A DNA stretch of 64,000 nt, from contig CAKNHF010000008.1 in NCBI GenBank assembly GCA_930972465.1, forward strand, positions 30,604-94,603. The letters are read 5' to 3'. Within the stretch, counting starts at the first letter, position 1; the number at the start of each line of letters is the position of its first letter. Below the pieces are notes generated by a model. That model searched no databases. It was given only the letters and a program-made list of their open reading frames with translations, and was not told where the DNA came from. Made by a program: the position numbers and the translations under genes. This stretch comes from an uncultured Lachnospiraceae bacterium. Lineage in GTDB: Bacteria; Bacillota; Clostridia; Lachnospirales; Lachnospiraceae. Of this stretch, positions 58,895 through 64,000 are shown in pieces.

Positions 58895-59773
58895 CTAATC
58901 TTTCGCTGTCATTGCTGCAATGCCCTGTTCCAGATATCTTCGCCCGCACAGAAAGACAAGCAGCGGAGGAAGCATTGCGGTAAATGCCGCCGCAAACGCT
59001 ACCCCCACATTATCTCTGGTAATAGTTGAAATAAAAAGTGACAAAGGTTTTAAATCATCCGATCTCAGAAAAACAGCCGCCTGTTCGATCAGATTCCAGT
59101 ATTCCAGAAAAGCCAGCACAATAACTGACATAATCCCAGACATGCCCAGCGGTATCCCGATATACAGAAAAATCTGCCATTCATTTGCTCCATCCATCTT
59201 TGCCGCCTCAATGATATCTGTTGAAATCCTGGAAAAAAAGCGGTGCATAATGAATACAGGAAAAGTTGAAAATGCTCCGGGCAGGATCAGGGCCATAAGT
59301 GTGTCTATCAGCCCCATCCGATTCAGGATTAAATATTCCGACAGCATCAGGATCTGAAACGGAAACAGCATCAGCACAATATATAACGACCGGAGTATTC
59401 TTCTGCCGGTAAAATCCCACCTTGCAAATGCCCATGCCGCCGGAAGGCCCACCAGGAGCTGTCCAGCAATCACACCGACTGTGATCTTCATCGAATTCCA
59501 GAACATGACAAAATATCCCGGAGAATCCAGCAGCAGTTCCACATAATGCCGAAGAGTGGGCTCCCACGGCAGCCATGTCCACGAAAGTTCTCCTTCCGCT
59601 GTCCAGAGAGGAGCCAGGCTATTTCCCAGCTCTCTCGTACTTTTGAGAGATCCCCCGAGCAGAAACACCATAGGATATACTGCGCAGAATGCAATAAACA
59701 GCAATATCAGAATTATGAAAAGTCTTTTTGAAGATCGAAGAATCTTCTTTCTGTTTTGATTTCTATTCTCCAT
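58895..59773 (-). CDS. CUT1-type ABC transporter permease (MalG-like)
   Basis: The start is ATG 59773 (MENRNQNRKKILRSSKRLFI); the upstream TTG frame overlaps the previous gene. The 292-residue permease has six membrane helices and the EAA loop EAAKMDGANEWQIFLYIGIPLGMSG that contacts an ABC ATPase. Proteins of this group import oligosaccharides. No ATPase gene is in the window, so a shared MsmX-type ATPase would be needed. Confidence 0.87.
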   Translation of the reverse strand: MENRNQNRKKILRSSKRLFIILILLFIAFCAVYPMVFLLGGSLKSTRELGNSLAPLWTAEGELSWTWLPWEPTLRHYVELLLDSPGYFVMFWNSMKITVGVIAGQLLVGLPAAWAFARWDFTGRRILRSLYIVLMLFPFQILMLSEYLILNRMGLIDTLMALILPGAFSTFPVFIMHRFFSRISTDIIEAAKMDGANEWQIFLYIGIPLGMSGIMSVIVLAFLEYWNLIEQAAVFLRSDDLKPLSLFISTITRDNVGVAFAAAFTAMLPPLLVFLCGRRYLEQGIAAMTAKD

Positions 59774-59777
59774 CCCC

Positions 59778-60638
59778 CTACGCTTCCTCTCTGTCAAACA
59801 GCTTCTGAAAGATCATGATCAGGATAAACAGCACAATTCCCGTCACTATTGCTCCGGCGGCCAGCTTATTTACGGACAGATCCCGAAACCAGTTATTAAA
59901 CAGGTGCTGGAGCAGATAAATGTGCTCCTCCGGATAGTCCCCTGCTATCAGATAGGCCTCCCTAAAAACCTTAAATCCATTGATAAATGATAATGTAGTA
60001 ATAAGAAAAAGTGAAGACCAGAGATTCGGGATCGTAATATAAAAGAAGCATTCCTTCTCTCCGGCGCCATCTGTTTTTGCCGCCTCATAGCTCTCCGGCG
60101 CGATAGTTGCCAGAGCTGCAAGCCAAAGTATGATATCATATCCAAGATTCTTCCATATGTAGCTGAAAACAAGAATTACAAAAGAATACTCTGTATTCAT
60201 CCAGTTCCGTCCCGCTACGCCGAACAGTTCAAGAAAACCGCTTACAAATCCGTTTTTTGTGAACATCACATTCCACAACAGTACGATAGAAGCTACCGGC
60301 ATTGCCATAGGCAGAAGAAAAATACTTCTGATCCATTCTCCCACATATTTGTTTTTCTGCAGCCATATGGCGATCAAAAGAGACAGCAGAATCAGCAGCG
60401 GAACACAAACCGCTATAAAGCGGACTGTATTGCCGGCCGCCAGCCGAAACGCCTGATTCGAAAACACGATCTCATAATTCTCCGTCCCGACAAATTTACG
60501 CCCTGTGCCGTCCATAAAAGATCTTCGCATCACATCAAAATACGGAAGTACAAACAGGACCAGCACGCCAGCCAGGCTGGGAAGCATAAAAAGATATGCA
60601 TTTTTATTATTATGTTTCCGCTTATGAATCAGCTTCAT
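59778..60638 (-). CDS. CUT1-type ABC transporter permease (MalF-like)
   Basis: This 286-residue permease has six membrane helices (AYLFMLPSLAGVLVLFVLPYFD at the start) and the EAA loop YEAAKTDGAGEKECFFYITIPNLWS. It pairs with the MalG-like permease four bases downstream. It begins directly after a 15-bp repeat of the binding-protein gene end, with GGAG next to the ATG. Together with the lipoprotein at 61673 it makes an importer. Confidence 0.87.
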   Translation of the reverse strand: MKLIHKRKHNNKNAYLFMLPSLAGVLVLFVLPYFDVMRRSFMDGTGRKFVGTENYEIVFSNQAFRLAAGNTVRFIAVCVPLLILLSLLIAIWLQKNKYVGEWIRSIFLLPMAMPVASIVLLWNVMFTKNGFVSGFLELFGVAGRNWMNTEYSFVILVFSYIWKNLGYDIILWLAALATIAPESYEAAKTDGAGEKECFFYITIPNLWSSLFLITTLSFINGFKVFREAYLIAGDYPEEHIYLLQHLFNNWFRDLSVNKLAAGAIVTGIVLFILIMIFQKLFDREEA

Positions 60639-60642
60639 CTCC

Positions 60643-60657
60643 TACTCTCCCAGATAT
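60643..60657 (-). repeat. 15-bp direct repeat, permease side
   Basis: ATATCTGGGAGAGTA read on the minus strand, identical to the sequence at the end of the solute-binding protein gene (61674-61688). Here it lies between the DUF6273 stop codon and the permease start. Confidence 0.8.
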
Positions 60658-60663
60658 GAATTT

Positions 60664-61302
60664 CTACCACTTAACCCACATTGCAGGCCGAATGGTATAT
60701 GCATTACTATCTACCTCAGTTTCCACATGGATACTTCCCAATTCCGAAACAATCATAGTTCTACATTCATCATCCCTCGCATTTCCGGCGCACAACCACC
60801 ATCCACACGCATCCTGATATGTATGTATGTCAAAATTACTCTTTACATAGTCTGTTGGATAACATAGTCTATCATCATTCGATCCATCTCCTGTATTATT
60901 CGAAATATATTGATATACTTCCGTATAACTCAGCAGGAATACATAATCTTCTGTCTCCCTTTCAAGATAATCATACTCTCCGCCCGGCAAACGGCTATTA
61001 TATTCAGGAAAACCTTCTGATGTAGATAGTAAAATTTTGTCCCTTTCTTCAACGGTAAATGCTTTCTCATAAAATTCACCATTCAGCCATCGGCGTAATG
61101 TGCAACTTTCCCATGTAATACCAGATGACAAATTATCATTATATGGTTTAACATCTAACCCATATTCGCTAAGCAAGAGGACCTTTTCCCCTTTCACATC
61201 AAGAACACGCCACTCAATTTTTTCCCCTTGATAACTTCCAAACTTTATATGTTCACCTTTTTGTACGAAAACTGAGTTGCCATCATCAGATGTCATGTTC
61301 AC
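60664..61302 (-). CDS. DUF6273-domain protein
   Basis: This protein of about 212 residues reads IKFGSYQGEKIEWRVLDVKGEKVLLLSEYGLDVKPYNDN, then ITWESCTLRRWLNGEFYEKAFTVEERDKILLST and CGWWLCAGNARDDECRTMIVSELGSIHVETEVDSNAYTIRPAMWVKW. This is the DUF6273 pattern seen in Firmicute surface or regulatory proteins; its role is unknown. The start is GTG 61302 or ATG 61296, overlapping the end of the C39 gene by 17 bases. No signal peptide. The DNA is clearly more AT-rich than the flanking permease genes. Confidence 0.75.
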   Translation of the reverse strand: MNMTSDDGNSVFVQKGEHIKFGSYQGEKIEWRVLDVKGEKVLLLSEYGLDVKPYNDNLSSGITWESCTLRRWLNGEFYEKAFTVEERDKILLSTSEGFPEYNSRLPGGEYDYLERETEDYVFLLSYTEVYQYISNNTGDGSNDDRLCYPTDYVKSNFDIHTYQDACGWWLCAGNARDDECRTMIVSELGSIHVETEVDSNAYTIRPAMWVKW

Positions 61303-61672
61303 ACTTCATATGTCCTTTACCCGGGTCGAAAATCCAGACCATTTTTTCTGTCATTTTTTTTATAATTACAAAATGCCCCATCCCTTCTACATGTACATGA
61401 CAAATAGCAGACAAATGAATTTCCTGTACTGATATCTCTTTAACAAGTTCTCTCCATTCCCCCTGTAATACATCTGCTTTAAAGCCAAAATCTTTTGCCA
61501 CTTTGCATAATGCATACATATTCGAACCATTTTTATCCACTCTCAATACTTCCCTCATACGTATTAAAGGAATCTTTACTCCTTAAAAATTAAAAACAGA
61601 GGCTAAACAAGCTGCTGCACAATCTTGTATATCGTGCTGTCGAATATAATTTGTTCGAAAGGCTTCCATCAT
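61286..61672 (-). pseudogene. C39-type cysteine peptidase gene with an in-frame TAA
   Basis: The frame from ATG 61672 reads MMEAFRTNYIRQHDIQDCAA then ACLASVFNF, then TAA (61583-61585), then continues in the same frame GVKIPLIRMREVLRVDKNGSN. Catalytic Cys18 (QDCAAACLAS), His100 (GMGHFVIIKK) and Asp116 (IFDPGKGH) of a C39 bacteriocin-processing peptidase are all present. Only the single stop interrupts the 128-codon domain. Translation from ATG 61558 would lack the Cys. No ABC domain follows. It starts directly after the stop codon of the binding protein gene. Confidence 0.82.
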
Positions 61673-63883
61673 TTACTCTCCCAGATATAACTTAATTTTA
61701 TTGCCAGCAGAAGAAACCGCATCTTCCAAGGTTACTGATCCAGACAAATATGATTCCAATTCATCCATAATAATCTTCCTGAGAATCACATCATCCATAA
61801 ACGCCTTATCAATCTCCTTGATTACTTTTTCCAGAGAATAGATTTCTTCCTCAGCTGGACAGTAAATCAAAAAGCTTTCCTCTCCCTCGCCAAGAGTTAT
61901 TTCCATCAAAAGACCATCTGAATCTACCGGCATCCCTTCTCCTTTCAGAGTACTGCAAAAAGCATCCCGGTCAACCGGCAAACAGTAATTCAAGTTTGAC
62001 TTCTGCACAGAATCCCCCAATGAAAACTTCACAAACTCACGAGCAGCCTCCTCATGCCCCGTATTTGCATTAATGGAAACAATATTACATGGCTGATACA
62101 TGGGATAAAGGCTATACTCCGAATTTCCGTTTTTCTGTTCTGTTATCAGGGCAGCTAAATCTGTAACATTCAAAGCTATCCCCATCGATATTTCCACTTT
62201 CTCATTATAGTGAATCTCTATAATTCCTGGGAGAATACTTGATGTCACATACTCTTCATCCAAGCGCCCCTGACTGGATATTTCTGCTAACTGACTACAG
62301 ATTGTCATATATTTTTCCAAGGCCTTTGTATCTACCACTCCGTCACTAATAATATGGTCTGAATAAGTATCATATATAAATTGTGCATACTGTGAATACG
62401 TGTTATACCTGTAACTGTATTCATACCCGTCCAAACCAGCTTTACCTGAATTTGAGAGAATCCATTGGCATAGATCTTCCGATGAGTTGGTCGCAGGCGT
62501 CAGATTTGTCGGTCCCTGCAAAGTATAGAGCCAGAACCCTGTCGGAACGGCATATGGTGTATCTTCAAACTGATAAGTATCTATAATATTTTCAAAATAT
62601 TTATCTTCAGTCTGTTCCAGTTCAATAGGAAGAAGCAAATCTTTTTCCACATACTGTTCAACAGAAAGGCCATCCATAATAATGACATCCGGTCCCTCCC
62701 CAGCCAGCAATTCTGTATTTAACTGTTTTATAACATCTGTCCGCGTCAGTGCCGCTTCATCCTCCATTCCCACCTGAATATCCACATTTATTTCGGGATG
62801 GTCCTGCTGAAAAAGCATGACAATCTGCATAATATCCTGATTTTCTGTCAGTGTATAAATCTTAAGAGTCTCTTTCTCTACATTATCATCTGGTTTTATA
62901 CGCTTCAGCTCTGTTCCTTTGTCCCCAAATACACTTACAAAATATGTATTGTCTTTTCCCCTACACATCGGCATTATACCATTCAGAGGATTTTCACCGT
63001 TTACCGTATAGGGGATAGAAAGCACCTCTTTTTTTTCTCCATCTCTGTATTCATAAACCGCCTCTGCCACAGCACATACAACAGTGTCATTATCTGTATA
63101 CATCGGGGGCATAACACTGCTGTCGTTCTCTTTAAACATATCGGAAACAAATTTCTTCAACCCTTCCTCAGCCTCCTCTTCTTCAAGGCTCTCTGCGTTC
63201 AAACAGTAAACAATCTCCTGTCCATATACAAGGAACTGCTCCTGCATAGGCAGAAATCCCACGGTATACGGATCATAGGTTAAACTTTTCAGCACTTCCT
63301 GTTTATCAGTATCATACAGCACGCATTGTTCACCTGAGGCAAGCGAGATCACATGATCATTCACAATATTGAGATTCCACATGAGATTCCCAATCATCTC
63401 AAATACTGCTCCGGCTTCAAGTTCATCACAGGTTTTTTCCGTGATCCGGAACAAACGGGAAACAGACTCATCCCCCGCACCATCCAGATATTCTGTAAAT
63501 ACAACATAGGCCTCTAAGCCCTGTTCCCCTATTCTCAGTGCACCGGCCTGACTTTCATAGGCATCCGTTAACCCTTCCGGCCTATACAGCAATTTCTCCC
63601 AAGTATTTCCCTGATCGGAGCTCTTCCATACCATGACACATTCGTCTTCATAATCTCCTTCAATAGAGCTGTCTGTTAAGGCATAAATGTCTCCTGAATC
63701 ATCTGCCAGAATGTCATAATAGTAAGCATCTTCTATGCTGACATTTGATGTGATCGTTCCTTTTTCACAGATATCGCTCGCCTTCCTGCCTGAGGACGGA
63801 TCCTCCTGATCAGATTTACTACAACCACCAAACATACAAAGACTGATAATCATCATAACAATGGATAGAATCATCTTTCTCAT
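61673..63883 (-). CDS. ABC solute-binding lipoprotein with N-terminal propeller-like domain
   Basis: The start is ATG 63883 (MRKMILSIVMMIISLCMFGG), after AAAGGGGATATTTATT. Cys21 follows a lipobox (MFGGC), so it is a lipoprotein. Residues about 45-330 look like BNR/propeller repeats (DDSGDIYALTDS, WKSSDQGNTWEKLLYRP, DNDTVVCAVAEAVYEYRDG). From about 345 a solute-binding fold follows (LKIYTLTENQDIMQIVMLFQ, LNTELLAGEGPDVIIMDGLS). The 736-residue length is unusual; CUT1 binding proteins are about 430. The ligand may be a glycan or peptide. It is the first gene of the cluster. Confidence 0.82.
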   Translation of the reverse strand: MRKMILSIVMMIISLCMFGGCSKSDQEDPSSGRKASDICEKGTITSNVSIEDAYYYDILADDSGDIYALTDSSIEGDYEDECVMVWKSSDQGNTWEKLLYRPEGLTDAYESQAGALRIGEQGLEAYVVFTEYLDGAGDESVSRLFRITEKTCDELEAGAVFEMIGNLMWNLNIVNDHVISLASGEQCVLYDTDKQEVLKSLTYDPYTVGFLPMQEQFLVYGQEIVYCLNAESLEEEEAEEGLKKFVSDMFKENDSSVMPPMYTDNDTVVCAVAEAVYEYRDGEKKEVLSIPYTVNGENPLNGIMPMCRGKDNTYFVSVFGDKGTELKRIKPDDNVEKETLKIYTLTENQDIMQIVMLFQQDHPEINVDIQVGMEDEAALTRTDVIKQLNTELLAGEGPDVIIMDGLSVEQYVEKDLLLPIELEQTEDKYFENIIDTYQFEDTPYAVPTGFWLYTLQGPTNLTPATNSSEDLCQWILSNSGKAGLDGYEYSYRYNTYSQYAQFIYDTYSDHIISDGVVDTKALEKYMTICSQLAEISSQGRLDEEYVTSSILPGIIEIHYNEKVEISMGIALNVTDLAALITEQKNGNSEYSLYPMYQPCNIVSINANTGHEEAAREFVKFSLGDSVQKSNLNYCLPVDRDAFCSTLKGEGMPVDSDGLLMEITLGEGEESFLIYCPAEEEIYSLEKVIKEIDKAFMDDVILRKIIMDELESYLSGSVTLEDAVSSAGNKIKLYLGE
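61674..61688 (-). repeat. 15-bp direct repeat, binding-protein side
   Basis: ATATCTGGGAGAGTA on the minus strand covers the last codons (YLGE) and the first bases of the stop of the binding-protein gene. The other copy is at 60643-60657. The 1,016 bp between them are exactly the C39 and DUF6273 genes. Confidence 0.8.
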
Positions 63884-64000
63884 AATAAATATCCCCTTTA
63901 TCACTATATATGATCTCTCAGAATACTCATTCCTTAATCTAAGTCATGGTCCTATGTCAAGATTTAGCGCAAGTTAAAATGAGAAATTTATCCTCATCTT
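63884..64000 (-). promoter_or_regulatory. Upstream region of the binding-protein cluster
   Basis: TTGACA (63955-63960) lies about 75 bases before the start of the lipoprotein gene, but no good -10 is at 16-18 bp. This suggests an activator-dependent promoter. The upstream neighbour is outside the window. Confidence 0.3.

Overview
The window looks like chromosomal DNA of a gut-type, spore-forming Lachnospiraceae bacterium (Clostridia) of roughly 50% G+C. The case rests on the Gram-positive housekeeping blocks (ylxM-ffh-rpsP-khpA-rimM-trmD-rplS; pyrH-frr-uppS-cdsA-dxr-rseP), sporulation-type envelope proteins, a small cysteine-rich protein behind a sigma-K-like promoter, and many sugar-use genes. 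No tRNA, rRNA, CRISPR array or complete insertion sequence was found. The genus was not determined.

Layout. 1-186 is the start of carA (minus). 410-8064 is a minus-strand run: pyrH, frr, uppS, cdsA, dxr, rseP, a SpoIID-like/peptidoglycan-binding protein and a transglutaminase-like membrane protein. It is preceded by lrgA-lrgB and a ClC antiporter (8089-10709). aroF and aroB (10976-13126, plus) begin the aromatic pathway. Next come a D-2-hydroxyacid dehydrogenase, a HAD phosphatase, a PdaA-like deacetylase, and an arabinose block (FGGY kinase, ddh, araA, a truncated araR). 21111-31483 is mscS, pgeF, yraN, rnhB, lepB, rbgA, lepB, rplS, trmD, rimM, khpA, rpsP, ffh, ylxM and a subtilase. 31641-33055 holds small poorly known genes. 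33111-36843 holds a thioesterase, truA and Fur-controlled feoAB. 37026-40267 is a two-component/ABC export locus whose ATPase gene is broken. 40329-45449 is a beta-galactosidase island (GH42, AraC, GH2). 45635-51110 carries a DUF2007 protein, a membrane-tethered XRE regulator, malQ and glgP, with a folded repeat element between the last two. 51397-56249 carries an AraC and two LysR regulators, an HD hydrolase and a deleted MalY/PatB-like enzyme.

The most unusual part is 56336-63883. A single minus-strand run encodes a lipoprotein solute-binding protein with a propeller-like N-terminus, two CUT1-type permeases, an HlyD-like adaptor and a MacB-like membrane protein. A C39 peptidase gene and a DUF6273 gene sit between the binding protein and the permeases. 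The C39 gene carries one in-frame TAA. The C39-DUF6273 pair is AT-rich and is bracketed by a 15-bp direct repeat of the binding-protein gene's 3' end, so it looks like an inserted cassette.

Other threads: at least four broken genes (araR, the ABC ATPase, the MalY/PatB-like enzyme, C39), two of them with clean internal deletions; two families of short dispersed palindromes (GGGGCCTGACCCC and AGCGCCGG-stem hairpins); and a 228-bp element of ordered stem-loops between glgP and malQ that resembles a tnpB-less IS200/IS605-type end. All family assignments come from reading motifs by eye. No database search was run.
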